DNA of 64,000 bases. Origin: Mayamaea pseudoterrestris. Taxonomy: Eukaryota > Bacillariophyta > Bacillariophyceae > Sellaphorales > Sellaphoraceae. The stretch spans positions 744,001-808,000 of the forward strand of contig BROI01000010.1 in the NCBI GenBank assembly GCA_027923505.1, given 5' to 3'. Of this stretch, positions 51,553 through 61,096 are shown piece after piece. Each line of letters begins with the position of its first letter. Position 1 is the stretch's first letter. The notes below the pieces were generated by a model. It ran no database searches, was not told the origin of the DNA, and saw only the letters and a list, made by a program, of their open reading frames with translations. Made by a program: the position numbers and the translations under genes.

Positions 51553-52203
51553 ATGGACGTCAATAAACAAGATGAAGCGCTACTTGGGAGTGCAGTAGTA
51601 GCTCCGGCAATTGTCCCAATCCGATTCACATCAGTCACGACCAAAGGTTTCGGTCGAGAATCCTCCGAGCTGGGAATTCCTACGGCTAATTTGGATAGAG
51701 TGCTGACAGAAACACATCCCAAAATTCAGTTTGAAGACTTGCCATGTGGAATCTATTGGGGTTTCTGTCGCATTCTCAGCAGAAAGCGAAGTGGCGCAGA
51801 GCAAGTGCAGGATGACGACGACGACGACGATGACGAAGCAGAGAGTAGTAATTGCAACTCCGATTCGAAAATTGCCTTCACCACTTGCACGGCTGCCATA
51901 TCCATCGGTTACAACCCTACCTATGGCAATGAATTTAAAACAGTGGAGCCGCACATTATTGCACCACCCATGCATCAGCAAAGACATGCATCCTCGTGCG
52001 GAGAAACAATTTTTTCGCAAGACCTTTACGACCGACCGATTCGATTGTCGGTCGTTGGCTATCTGCGACCAGAACTGCCGTTCGAAGGCATAGACAAGTT
52101 GATTGATGCTATCAAGCAAGATATTGTACATTCCGAACGACTTGCAGAGTCACTGGATGAAGACGTCTTGATGGAAAGAGCATGGGTAGACGTAAACGAT
52201 TGA
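51553..52203 (+). CDS. Riboflavin kinase
   Basis: 216 residues, ATG 51553, one exon. The flavokinase fold is recognisable: FTSVTTKGFGRESSELGIPT, then ANLD (the conserved G.GR...L.IPTAN), LPCGIYWGFCRI, AISIGYNPTYGNEFKTVEPH (SIG.NP...N..K..E.H), then LYDRPIRLSVVGYLRPELPF and a C-terminal helix IDKLIDAIKQDIVHS. An acidic Asp/Glu run (about 93-105) is inserted in the first loop. The enzyme phosphorylates riboflavin to FMN with ATP and is usually cytosolic or mitochondrial; no presequence is seen. It is the stand-alone eukaryotic form, not fused to FAD synthetase or an HAD phosphatase. Confidence 0.9.
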   Translation: MDVNKQDEALLGSAVVAPAIVPIRFTSVTTKGFGRESSELGIPTANLDRVLTETHPKIQFEDLPCGIYWGFCRILSRKRSGAEQVQDDDDDDDDEAESSNCNSDSKIAFTTCTAAISIGYNPTYGNEFKTVEPHIIAPPMHQQRHASSCGETIFSQDLYDRPIRLSVVGYLRPELPFEGIDKLIDAIKQDIVHSERLAESLDEDVLMERAWVDVND

Positions 52204-53770
52204 TGGCTCACAAGAAAAGCCATTTACTCGTAAAAGCATTGAACTTAAGAAAGGTTTGTTATCAACTTGCCTGTATAAATCGCATTTGACACGAAATTGA
52301 CATACATAGTTGATTTTGCGAGGTCGAAACGGCCGTCCCGGTGCTCTAACTGTAAGTGCGGAATGCTGCATGTTGCCTGCCATTTATTTGTACTAGCTTT
52401 GACTTGGCCGCATAGGTTTGCAGCAAGCGCGATTCCATTCGCATAACATGCATCCTTGTCAAAGAAGGCGATCATGACAGATTGCGAGCAGTGAGCAAAC
52501 GTCAGGTACTTTTACCACTCACCGAAGACCGCCGTCGTATGTGCTGCAAGGCTCCCATTAAAACAAATCAATGCCATGCTAAAAGCATGATACGTTGTTT
52601 GTGTTTGTTTTGGCGTACGTGATCATTTCATTGCTGCTCGCCATGCGAAAAGCCAGTCAGCCTTCACGTGCATCCACTAGTTGAGCAATGGATGAATGAT
52701 CTTAGTCCGCGTCAAACTTTTGAATTCATATTGTCGACTCGGTTTTCAATTGCTGAACGTCTTGGAAAGTAAAACAGTGCTTCGGTGAAGGGTTCGCCGC
52801 AAGGCAATCCCCAATGTTTGCGTCGTCTTGTAGACCAGCACACGTGCAACGTTCTCCTCCAGTTAGCTTGCATTGAACCGCTGCCATCTTCCGAACAAGA
52901 GACTTGTGTCAATGCAAATATGTTTCAAAACGAAAGGCAAGTGATGTTAATCGCATCCGTAGGGGGAATGGAAAATCTACCACATGAACCATGCATGTTG
53001 ATTGTTTCAGCAGCAACGCCGACGTTAGATTGGTGAAGCGCCAAACAGCGTGACACTAATGCAGCGTTCGTTGGCAAGTCGCAATAATGCAAGAGGGGAT
53101 TGAGGTGAATGGAGTGTTCAATGTTCAATTCCGTCATTTCATAGTCGCACATTCCTGCACACAAAATGGCTCTAGATTCTAAATCAGATAGGAATCATGA
53201 ATTTCTCAAATGCGGTAACATGGCCGAGTCACTTACCAATCATAGAAGCGTACTTTGTCCAACTATTGGAGAGGGCGCGGGGCGCAAGCTGCAACAATTG
53301 TTACTCCGTCGGCGGAATGGTATGGATACCAGTACGCATCCTTTGCTACCGATTGTCAATCTAAGGACTTAAAATAAATCTCCGCTTGCATTGTATTAGC
53401 AGTTTTTGCAAACGTCTCCGAGGAGTACTTGTACTCGTAGCAACAACAATCCTGTGATGAGATGAATTTTGCGCATCGTCATGGTCGACGGAATGAGTGA
53501 CAAACGCGTGTCGTACCGTGTGAGGCATAAATATTCAATTTTCGTGAAAGCAAATCTGCCTTGATATGCCCCTTGACCAAACCCGGAAACCGTGACGCGC
53601 CGTTGGATCGCGGAACCACGTCGTCGCCGATGCGTGCTGATTGATGCATGGTGCTTGACAAGAATGCTTTTGGACCGAGGAGGAAGACGGAGAAAACGAA
53701 GGAAGAAACAGCAGCAGCAGCAGACAGCAAGTGAGTTTGAGTAGAGATCAGGAGTAAAGCAAACGCATTT
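52204..53770. other. Long intergenic region without a recognised gene
   Basis: About 1.57 kb between riboflavin kinase and the START-like gene. It holds GTACTTGTAC at 53425-53434 and a short CAG run near 53707-53730. I found no splice-joinable frames, tRNA boxes or element ends. Confidence 0.5.
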
Positions 53771-55474
53771 ATGCGAGGAAATAAACAGACACCGTCGTCC
53801 AAGGACGACAATTATTATTGCGATAGCAATAGCAGAAGTGATCATAGTGGAACAAGTATCATGGATGCACACGGAGGAATGATTCGTCTCGGCCGCTTCC
53901 GGATTCGCCTTCCTTCCAAGCAGCGCAAAACGTTACGAGCAGAGGATGCTAGTGTTCCGTCGACGGCATCCATGACGAGTTGGTCGTCGCAGCAGACGTG
54001 TAGTCATGCTGAATTTTGTCACAAGCGGCCCTCTATTGTGGTTCAGACGAAGCAGCAGCAGCATTTAGAAAACATTGACGAAACGGATTCATACTCACCG
54101 TTGAATCGAAGCATGACTCTCTATCGCGACGCACCAGAGTCACTGTCAGAGGCGCTTGGCGACTGGCTATCCGCTTCAGAGACTTTGCTAAGATCGGAGG
54201 AATTGCATCAATTTGTCGTGGCGACTTGTCACGTGATTGGAGGCATGGGAGACTTGGCCTTTCGAACAGCTTTGCTTCCAATTACTTTGCCAATACATGT
54301 TGCTTGCTCAACCACCAATTTGGTCGTTGGAGGGACGGTGCATGTACTTTCAACGGCAGGATCTGTGATTGGATCAACCATTTGGAGTTTGACAACCACG
54401 AAGCAATCGTTAAACGAAGAAGATTCGCCTTCACGACGAAAGTCTTTTACTTGCGTCAAGCAACAAGAGTATGATGTCAACAAGATACATTACCTCGAGC
54501 GACTTCGACTTGATTACACGCCGCAAGAGTCCCAATATGAACCAAGCACCACACGTATTAAGCACATCAAGACGGTTGTTCCAAAGAGCGACTTTCTCCT
54601 TCGCGTAGCTGATTTAAAAGTTTCTACTTTAGATGACAAGGGTCAAAAAGTCGTGGTCCAATATGTTGATCTCAGCTGCTGCAATTCGTCATCGCCAGAC
54701 CTGGTACAAACGGCGCTCGATCGACTTTACTATACTGGCCTTTCATTGCTCGCCAAGCATCCCACGGTCAGACTCAACAAGCCCTACATTTCATCAGATC
54801 ATTTGATTGACTGGAAGGCCGAGTCGGCGACTGCAAAGCTGCTGCGCGAAATGACCAAGCTGTCGAGCATAGAGCGACTTCATCTGCTGCAAAAACAAGT
54901 TCTTGTTTGGTCAGGCAAATTTTGCAATGAACGCAACCGCAACGCACTGCCAGCATTTTTGGCGAGAGGCATTGTGGAAAAGAGTCCTCGCGAGTTTATG
55001 GAGCTGCTATGGGACAACTCGAGGACGGGCAAATACAATCAATATTGTGTTTCGCGAACCAATGCTCTCGTGTTGAGCGACAAGGTGCTCGAAGGCGCGG
55101 CAAATGGGACAAAGGTGGTGCAGTCGGAAACACGGGTACCGTTCACGAGTCTTACAGTCAAGGCCAAGTGCTTGATGCATGTTCGGCCACTGGAGGCGCC
55201 TGATGTCGGTTTTGTCATTCTCAGTAGGAGTCTTGACTCTGGTGACGCTGGATTGCACATTGATGCAGCGCATGTGCACGCGGGAAGCAAAAATGAGATT
55301 TTGTGGGGGATTAATGTGTTTCGCGCCGTCCCAAGCCATCCGCATTTGACCGACTTGACGAGCCTTAGCCAAGTGAGTTCGTCTCTTGTGCCGACTTTTA
55401 TGGCGAACCGGATCGGACTCATGGGTGTTGAGGACTTCTTTAAGAATGTGCGGACGCGCAAGCGTCAACTTTAA
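53771..55474 (+). CDS. START-domain-like lipid-binding protein
   Basis: 567 residues from ATG 53771; a second in-frame ATG in MDAHGGMIRLGRFRIRLPSK is an alternative start. The N-terminal 110 residues are basic and disordered. A hydrophobic Gly/Thr-rich segment (about 165-205, LPITLPIHVACSTTNLVVGG) could contact a membrane. The C-terminal 215 residues follow START order: ARGIVEKSPREFMELLWDNS, NQYCVSRTNALVLSDKVLEG, KVVQSETRVPFTSLTVKAKC, then DVGFVILSRSLD, ILWGINVFRAVP and the closing helix LVPTFMANRIGLMGVEDFFK. START domains bind lipids or sterols. Proteins of this layout are numerous in diatoms and oomycetes; the ligand is unknown. Confidence 0.68.
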   Translation: MRGNKQTPSSKDDNYYCDSNSRSDHSGTSIMDAHGGMIRLGRFRIRLPSKQRKTLRAEDASVPSTASMTSWSSQQTCSHAEFCHKRPSIVVQTKQQQHLENIDETDSYSPLNRSMTLYRDAPESLSEALGDWLSASETLLRSEELHQFVVATCHVIGGMGDLAFRTALLPITLPIHVACSTTNLVVGGTVHVLSTAGSVIGSTIWSLTTTKQSLNEEDSPSRRKSFTCVKQQEYDVNKIHYLERLRLDYTPQESQYEPSTTRIKHIKTVVPKSDFLLRVADLKVSTLDDKGQKVVVQYVDLSCCNSSSPDLVQTALDRLYYTGLSLLAKHPTVRLNKPYISSDHLIDWKAESATAKLLREMTKLSSIERLHLLQKQVLVWSGKFCNERNRNALPAFLARGIVEKSPREFMELLWDNSRTGKYNQYCVSRTNALVLSDKVLEGAANGTKVVQSETRVPFTSLTVKAKCLMHVRPLEAPDVGFVILSRSLDSGDAGLHIDAAHVHAGSKNEILWGINVFRAVPSHPHLTDLTSLSQVSSSLVPTFMANRIGLMGVEDFFKNVRTRKRQL

Positions 55475-55791
55475 ATGTGCGTGTGACTTTCATCGTTGCA
55501 AGCGCAATGTGCGCCTTGACGAAGTATTACATGTGTTCATGTCTCTCTGCATGCTTCTCCTTTAGTAGGAGACGAAAGTAGATAATTAATTAATATCAAT
55601 GCAGTTACTAATTCTTTCGAACCTGTATTTTTGCTCTCGAGTAACTGATTGGTGGCGGGTCAGCGACCCACCTACCGGTACATCCAACTAATCGACCTAC
55701 CTTAATGGGCACGAACATTATGTACTTGTCATCAGCAGCCAGCCTAAACCTTACATCAGTGACTACTAATCATATGCGCTGCATATTCCAT
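55475..55791. other. Intergenic spacer (tail-to-tail)
   Basis: 317 bp between the stops of the START-like and second P4H genes. It contains TACCGGTA at 55673-55680. No gene recognised. Confidence 0.55.
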
Positions 55792-57379
55792 TTACAACTC
55801 TGGACCAGCTTCCAGTGCACCTAGGCTTTCCAAAAACTCAATGACGGGATGGTCCTCCTCATGGGTCTGCTTGGCCCACCACAAGGCCGTCGCTCCACTC
55901 CCATAGCTCGTGACATTGACATCAGCACCGTTTTCCACCAACAGCTTTACCGCCTCCAAATGGCCACCGCGCACACTTTCAATTAGCGGCGTCCATCCAT
56001 TGGCATCGCGTGCGTTCACTGCATCCTTATTTTGTGCAATGTATGCCGCCAAATCCTTGACGCGACCAAGCGCTGCGTGGCGATGCGCGGGTGTTGATCC
56101 CGTTGTGAATGATTCCTCCTGCTCGTCTTCTTCCTCATCGTGGTTCGTCTTGTCTGGGTGCTGCGCGCGCCAGTGAGATTCCTCTGGGCTGTTTGGAAGA
56201 ATGTAAGACGGAAGGCCTTTGTGTTCATGCTCGTGACCAGCCTGTGAATTTGCCAATGACCTTCTATACTTCTGATCGACCGTCAAGTCGGCTTCGTCTG
56301 TCATGCCCGCATTGTGCCGAATAGTATGTCCCAAAGGTTCAAAGTGAACAAAAATGTTTGCCATAAATCTACCCTTGAGCGGAAAGGGGCGTCCATGCAG
56401 CACCGAATGACTCTCATACAGGACCATGTCTCCAGGTTCCATGGTGACATTGTACGCCTTGCCGTCATGTCCAATAACTTCAAGTGGCCACGGCTCATCA
56501 AGATCTTGATCAATATTGATAATGGCCGAGCTAACGAGAGGCAATCGATCCACATGCGTTGCCAGAATGGCGCCCTCGTGATAGACGCGAATCCCATACA
56601 GCGAGCACTGCGTCAGTTCCTGACCCGTCCATTCGCTAATAACATCATGCGCCTCGTGCCAAAGCTTTTGTTTCAAACCGTACCCTCCGCCGCGAAGCTT
56701 GGCGTCTTCGACTGAAACAAAGGTCGATTCCGATACCCAATTATTTGCTGTTAGGAAGAAAAGACACAGGGACGCAAATAACGACAATGAGCCATGTAAT
56801 TAGGTTGGACAGACTTACACTCGCCTTTTCTCTCTGTTACTCACTATACGTATTTCCGACGCCCCATTTCTCTAGAGTTGCTTTATCCTTGTTGGCAATC
56901 CAAAAGGGTTCCAGAAGATTCCACAGTTTCGCTGGCGTCTTAATCTTTTTAAAGCCCAGCGTCGTGTAATTCTGCATGCTCTGCGGCTGCCTCAAGCTCA
57001 TTTCAATCCGATCCTGCTCAGTTTGAAGGCAGGCTTTACCGCGCTTGCCAAACTTCTTGACACACCCATTGATAAAGTCATCGTATCGCTCCTGCACGCC
57101 TGGGAGCGGCGTTACTGGCATGTCTCGATACTCATCGGGAACTGGAATGGATGAATCAACATTATGCGGAAGCCAAGCATAATTGTTGGAAATGGTCGCA
57201 TGATGGATTGGAAAGCTCACATCGACTCCATAGGGAATTGTGCTTGTGATTGCTGCTTCCGATTTGTCTCCATCGGTTGCAAGCACTTCTGCTCCTCCTT
57301 GACTGCTCCAGAGCGCAACTGCTGGAGAGACTGCAACCACAGCAAAAGACGCTAGTAGTGCGAAAGACGTCCTTTTCAT
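55792..57379 (-). CDS. Prolyl 4-hydroxylase with C-terminal ankyrin repeats, paralogue 2
   Basis: Two exons, 56845-57379 and 55792-56747, joined across a 97-nt intron (donor GTGAGT, acceptor CCTAACAG) to give 496 residues; the spliced reading GNTYTNNWVSESTF matches GNIYTNHWLSPSYM of paralogue 1. ATG 57379 opens a signal peptide (TSFALLASFAVVAVSPAVA). Iron ligands are His243 and Asp245 (ATHVDR) and His296, with 2OG-binding Lys303 (VLHGRPFPLKGRF). An acidic His/Glu linker (about 385-405) leads to two or three ankyrin repeats (NGWTPLIESVRGGHLEAVKL, then LVENGADVNVTSYGSGATAL). Same reaction and compartment as expected for paralogue 1. No intron position is shared with paralogue 1, although the proteins align almost without gaps over the catalytic domain. 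Confidence 0.88.
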
Positions 57380-57743
57380 GGTGCCAAATAGTGTAATGTT
57401 GTAAAGAAGGCGACGCCTTGACCTGGTCTCGTCGCAAACGCAATGGGCAGGGCCGTGGCGTCTCGCCTGCTTCGCCCTCCAGCGAGGCACGCGCGTGTTC
57501 ATGAAAACGGATGACGAGGAAGAGTCATTATGACCTTCACCTTTCACTATATTGCCCTTTAGCTATGTAGGAGTAAGTAATTACTTCACGCTTGTGCCCA
57601 GTTTCCTATGCAAAACAGATTATGTGCGATTACCGGACGCTTTCTGACACACAACATAAAGATGATTGCAAGAGTCGAACATGCTACGTCAAAAAACGTT
57701 CAAGCGATATTTAGCAGGTTTACTTGGGCACATTATTTCGTGA
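57380..57743. other. Intergenic spacer
   Basis: 364 bp between the P4H paralogue 2 start and the HCF136 stop. The P4H reading frame continues open upstream to 57547 but without an ATG. No RNA gene recognised. Confidence 0.55.
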
Positions 57744-58973
57744 TTATCCAGTGTAGCGAAGCAAGAGTCCGTTGCTGCCTAGCGCCCAACCCATGTTGCC
57801 ATACTCGGGGAAGAACTTGACGTTGTACAAGTTGCCTGGAATATCATTGGCGCTGGAATCAAATTTGAACTTTTTGCCTCCGTCAAAGCTTACGAACATG
57901 ACATTGGATCCACCAACGGCCCACACCTCATTATCCGCTCGCCAAGCAAGGTCAGTAATACCGTATCCACCCGTTTTAATGTCGGCTTCCACAAAGTCGA
58001 ACGCATCCTGCGTCAAATCAGGCGTTTCCTTGCTTATAAACACCTTACCGCCGTTCAAAGTCATCCAGAGCCCCTTGTTGATCTTGCCTTCGACGAAACC
58101 CATATTTTGGATCCGACGAGGAGTGCCACGATTGTGTGGAATCCAGAAATCCTGGCCTGGTTCCCACGTAAGGAAAAAGTTGCCGCGACTTGATACGGCC
58201 AGGTACGCACCCTTGTCATCGCGCACTTGGTTGATGATGCTTCCGGTAAAGTATGAAGCTCCACTGACACCACTACTACTGATACGATTGAGTGTAGCGT
58301 CAATAGTTTCCTTTACTTGTGCCTTCCAGTTGCGTCCCGCATTTTCGGTCACGTATACAGCTCCGCTGCTAGTGGTCATTTCCGCCTTGCTTGGACCAAG
58401 TGCGAAGATGGAGGATGGCTCACCTGGAAGCTTGGGTGAAAGGGGAATGCGCTCCCATGACTTGCCGCCATCAGCCGTGTGCAGCATGAGTGTTGGCTTG
58501 CCGAGCACCCATCCTTCATTGCCGGTGAAGGAAACAATCTGGAATCTATAAGTGATCTCTTCCTCCGCGTCAAGGTTAGAAAATGAACGAGCTTCCCATG
58601 TCTTTCCTCCGTCCGTTGTCTCGGCAAATGAGCCACGAGCACCAACAATGTATCCATGCGTGGGGCTGTTAAAATCAATGTCGTAAACAGTGTCTTCAAA
58701 CGGCAATGAAACTTGCGTCCATCGCTTCTCTGGCGCAGCTTCAACTGAAGCTGGAAGACCTCCTGTCGCTGTCGCAATGGATACTGCCGCTGCAGCAGTT
58801 GCTGAGTTGCCAATGAAGGCTCTCCTGTCTTCGACTCCGTCGTTTCTTGACATGAGGAGTTTTGACGGCAAAATGCATGTTGATGTCTTGGATGCCGATG
58901 GAATAAGGTGTCTTGGCGCAAAGGCAGTCACGCTGCCGACTGCAAGAACAAAACAAGCGCTCCTCAGATTCAT
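57744..58973 (-). CDS. HCF136: Photosystem II assembly factor HCF136/Ycf48, plastid lumen
   Basis: 409 residues, one exon, ATG 58973. The presequence has three parts: a signal peptide (RSACFVLAVGSVTAFAPRH) with the AFAP cleavage motif of complex plastids, a transit region, and a twin-arginine signal (EDRRAFIGNSATAAAAVSIA) for Tat export into the thylakoid lumen. The mature part is a seven-bladed propeller of BNR/Asp-box repeats: DGGKTWEARSFSNLD, ADGGKSWERIPLSPK, YVTENAGRNWKAQ, FDGGKKFKFDSSAND. HCF136/Ycf48 binds newly made D1 and is required for assembling the photosystem II reaction centre. The length matches Arabidopsis (403). This gene is the clearest evidence that the organism is photosynthetic. 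Confidence 0.95.
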   Translation of the reverse strand: MNLRSACFVLAVGSVTAFAPRHLIPSASKTSTCILPSKLLMSRNDGVEDRRAFIGNSATAAAAVSIATATGGLPASVEAAPEKRWTQVSLPFEDTVYDIDFNSPTHGYIVGARGSFAETTDGGKTWEARSFSNLDAEEEITYRFQIVSFTGNEGWVLGKPTLMLHTADGGKSWERIPLSPKLPGEPSSIFALGPSKAEMTTSSGAVYVTENAGRNWKAQVKETIDATLNRISSSGVSGASYFTGSIINQVRDDKGAYLAVSSRGNFFLTWEPGQDFWIPHNRGTPRRIQNMGFVEGKINKGLWMTLNGGKVFISKETPDLTQDAFDFVEADIKTGGYGITDLAWRADNEVWAVGGSNVMFVSFDGGKKFKFDSSANDIPGNLYNVKFFPEYGNMGWALGSNGLLLRYTG

Positions 58974-59286
58974 CTTGCTAGCTTTGATTAACGTACAGTA
59001 TTGTATGTAGATGCAACCAGGGCCAAAATAATGTATGTAATGATGATTCACATCACCATCGTCAGGTCCAAATCCTTGCTCTCAAAGATCGCCCACACCG
59101 ACATGGCATACACTCTGACTCACAGTCGTACGTCAGTGCGTCAGAACCGCTACGACGACTTGGAAACCACCGCGACATAATTGCCGTGCATTAATCCATC
59201 ACCATGGAAGCGTGACAATCAGCCTACTACTCCTACCGGTAACAATCATTCAATAATATCATCTGTTACGCTTGTTTTTTGAACGA
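58974..59286. other. Divergent promoter spacer
   Basis: 313 bp between the HCF136 and Dus starts. TACCGGTA lies at 59234-59241, 53 bp before the Dus ATG. No gene recognised. Confidence 0.55.
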
Positions 59287-60900
59287 ATGAGGCATGCATT
59301 GCATTCGACAAGCAAATATTTGAAGTTTGACATTGTTGGAAGAAAGCGATTACAGCGCATACTACCTTGGCCTTGGTTCACGACGGTGTCTCGCATACTA
59401 ATGCTTCAACTACTAGTTACTGTCAAGGCTTTTGCTGGACGACGGACATGCGCCGCTTCCGTGCACAGAATGTCGTTGTCGTCGATAAATCTATCGTATA
59501 CCGGTGATACTGATTTGAATATCGCTCCGAGCACTGCATACCAACGTCGAATGCGACTGCTCCAAGATTCATCGAAACTTTCACTTGCGCCCATGATGGA
59601 CTACACGGATCGACATTTCCGCTATTTAGTACGTCTCATCAGTCAAAGGACTCTTGTCTACACTGAAATGGTTGCTGCCAATGCAATTGCACACGAGCGA
59701 AGGGAAGCCATGGAAAAGAAACGGTTTGAACACCCCAATCGTCCCGAAAGTCGTAGTTCCTACGACGACCAATTTCTTCAACGATACCTTTCACAGGCAC
59801 CTTTTGGAGAAGGACCATCGGTTTTGCAGCTCGGCGGATCAAGTCCAGTACAGCTCTTTGAGTCGGCGCAAGCAGTCATGGACATGGAAGATCGAGGTTA
59901 CTGCAACTATACAGCCATAAATTTGAATTGCGGTTGTCCAAGTCCAAAAGTGGCTGGCAAGGGATCCTTTGGGGCATCTCTTATGGATGATGCCAACCTT
60001 GTGGCGCAGCTGACAAGCGCCATGTATCAGGGCTGCGACGGCCGCATGCCAATCACCGTCAAGTGCCGGATTGGGACGGAGACGCAGTCTCCCTACACGC
60101 ACCTTTCGTACGTTCAAACAGATCCAGAACAAGAGTACCGCAAGCTTGCCAACTTTATCAGAACAGTGGCACGCAACGGCGTCGTTACGGACTTTCAGGT
60201 TCATGCGCGCATTGCCGTTCTTTCAAAATCCTTCTCGCCGGCCGACAATCGGAAAGTGCCGCCACTGAAATACGATTTGGTGAGACGGCTGGTACAAGAT
60301 TTCCCAGAATTGACATTTAGCTTGAATGGCGGTATTGACAGTATCTCACAGGCGCTGAATGAGTTTCAACGTTGCCCTGGCTTGATGGGTGTCATGGTGG
60401 GGCGTGCCTTTGCTGCATCGCCCTGGAATTTTGCCATGGCCGATCAGCTGATGTATGGAGACAATGGTGCGAGCGACGAGCAACATCGACCAATGAATCG
60501 TTTGCAGATACTCGAGGCGTATGGGAAGCACGCCGACTATGAAGAGTCGATATGGGATCCTGTCAAAATTCGTCGGTTCATTGTCAAGGCTATCACGCCC
60601 TTGTTCGCGGGTGAACCAAATGCAAAGAAATACCGCATTGCTTTGGAAAGGGTAGCTGGCTCTGCCAAGGCGCTACACTTGCAAGGCAAGACTACAAACT
60701 CTCAGCCGCCACTGTCGGAACTCATATTGACGACAGCCATGGAACACTTGACGGACGAGACCTTGTTACGATCGCCTCAGGAGTCGTATGAGCGGTTGCT
60801 CTTTGAGGATGGCAAGCAACTAACGGGTATCGCCAGCTCGATGCATGCCACATCGGAGTGGCAAGACGAAAGAAAAAATATATGCAACAACTCTGATTAA
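59287..60900 (+). CDS. tRNA-dihydrouridine synthase, bacterial DusA type
   Basis: 537 residues from ATG 59287; a downstream ATG at 59401 opens MLQLLVTVKAFAGRR, a weak signal-peptide-like alternative. The DusA core is strong: LSLAPMMDYTDRHFRYLVRL, LVYTEMVAANAI, QLGGSSPVQLFESAQAV, INLNCGCPSPKVAGKGSFGA with the catalytic Cys, ITVKCRIGT, then FQVHARIAVLSKSFSPADNR, LTFSLNGGIDSISQALN and GVMVGRAF. DusA reduces U20/U20a in tRNA D-loops with FMN and NADPH. The closest pattern is the bacterial/organellar DusA rather than eukaryotic Dus1-4, suggesting action in the plastid or mitochondrion; the basic hydrophobic N-terminal extension fits. Tail-to-tail with the thioredoxin reductase. Confidence 0.9.
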   Translation: MRHALHSTSKYLKFDIVGRKRLQRILPWPWFTTVSRILMLQLLVTVKAFAGRRTCAASVHRMSLSSINLSYTGDTDLNIAPSTAYQRRMRLLQDSSKLSLAPMMDYTDRHFRYLVRLISQRTLVYTEMVAANAIAHERREAMEKKRFEHPNRPESRSSYDDQFLQRYLSQAPFGEGPSVLQLGGSSPVQLFESAQAVMDMEDRGYCNYTAINLNCGCPSPKVAGKGSFGASLMDDANLVAQLTSAMYQGCDGRMPITVKCRIGTETQSPYTHLSYVQTDPEQEYRKLANFIRTVARNGVVTDFQVHARIAVLSKSFSPADNRKVPPLKYDLVRRLVQDFPELTFSLNGGIDSISQALNEFQRCPGLMGVMVGRAFAASPWNFAMADQLMYGDNGASDEQHRPMNRLQILEAYGKHADYEESIWDPVKIRRFIVKAITPLFAGEPNAKKYRIALERVAGSAKALHLQGKTTNSQPPLSELILTTAMEHLTDETLLRSPQESYERLLFEDGKQLTGIASSMHATSEWQDERKNICNNSD

Positions 60901-61036
60901 ATGCTACAATTGAGTCTAACAAAGATGGAGATCGGTCATAATATTTATCGAACATCAGGCTTAGTTCCCACGAAACTTTACCGTCATTCTCGACAAAACC
61001 ACGTCATCTTGCTTCAATTTATCAATATGACAAGAG

Positions 61037-61096
61037 AGCCCTTCGAGGTCCAAACGTGCTTCCTAAAGGATGCAGCGCTTTGCGCCTCGAAGGGCT
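61037..61096 (-). promoter_or_regulatory. Perfect 12-bp hairpin at the end of the selenoprotein ORF
   Basis: AGCCCTTCGAGG at 61037-61048 is the exact reverse complement of CCTCGAAGGGCT at 61085-61096. In the transcript (minus strand) the stem starts at the last base of the UAA and encloses 36 nt that can form an inner TGCATCC...GGAAGCA hairpin. Position suggests a role in UGA decoding or 3' UTR structure. The canonical SECIS AUGA quartet is not inside it. It may be only a stable 3' UTR hairpin. Confidence 0.55.

Noticed and set aside
53396-53872. 158-residue minus-strand frame with Cys and Ile runs
   Set aside because: It overlaps the 5' end of the START-like gene, has runs from simple repeats (CAG and ATT on the other strand) and no domain.
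57380-57547. N-terminal extension of P4H paralogue 2
   Set aside because: The upstream open frame begins without ATG apart from internal Met codons in a basic stretch, and ATG 57379 directly opens a signal peptide matching paralogue 1.
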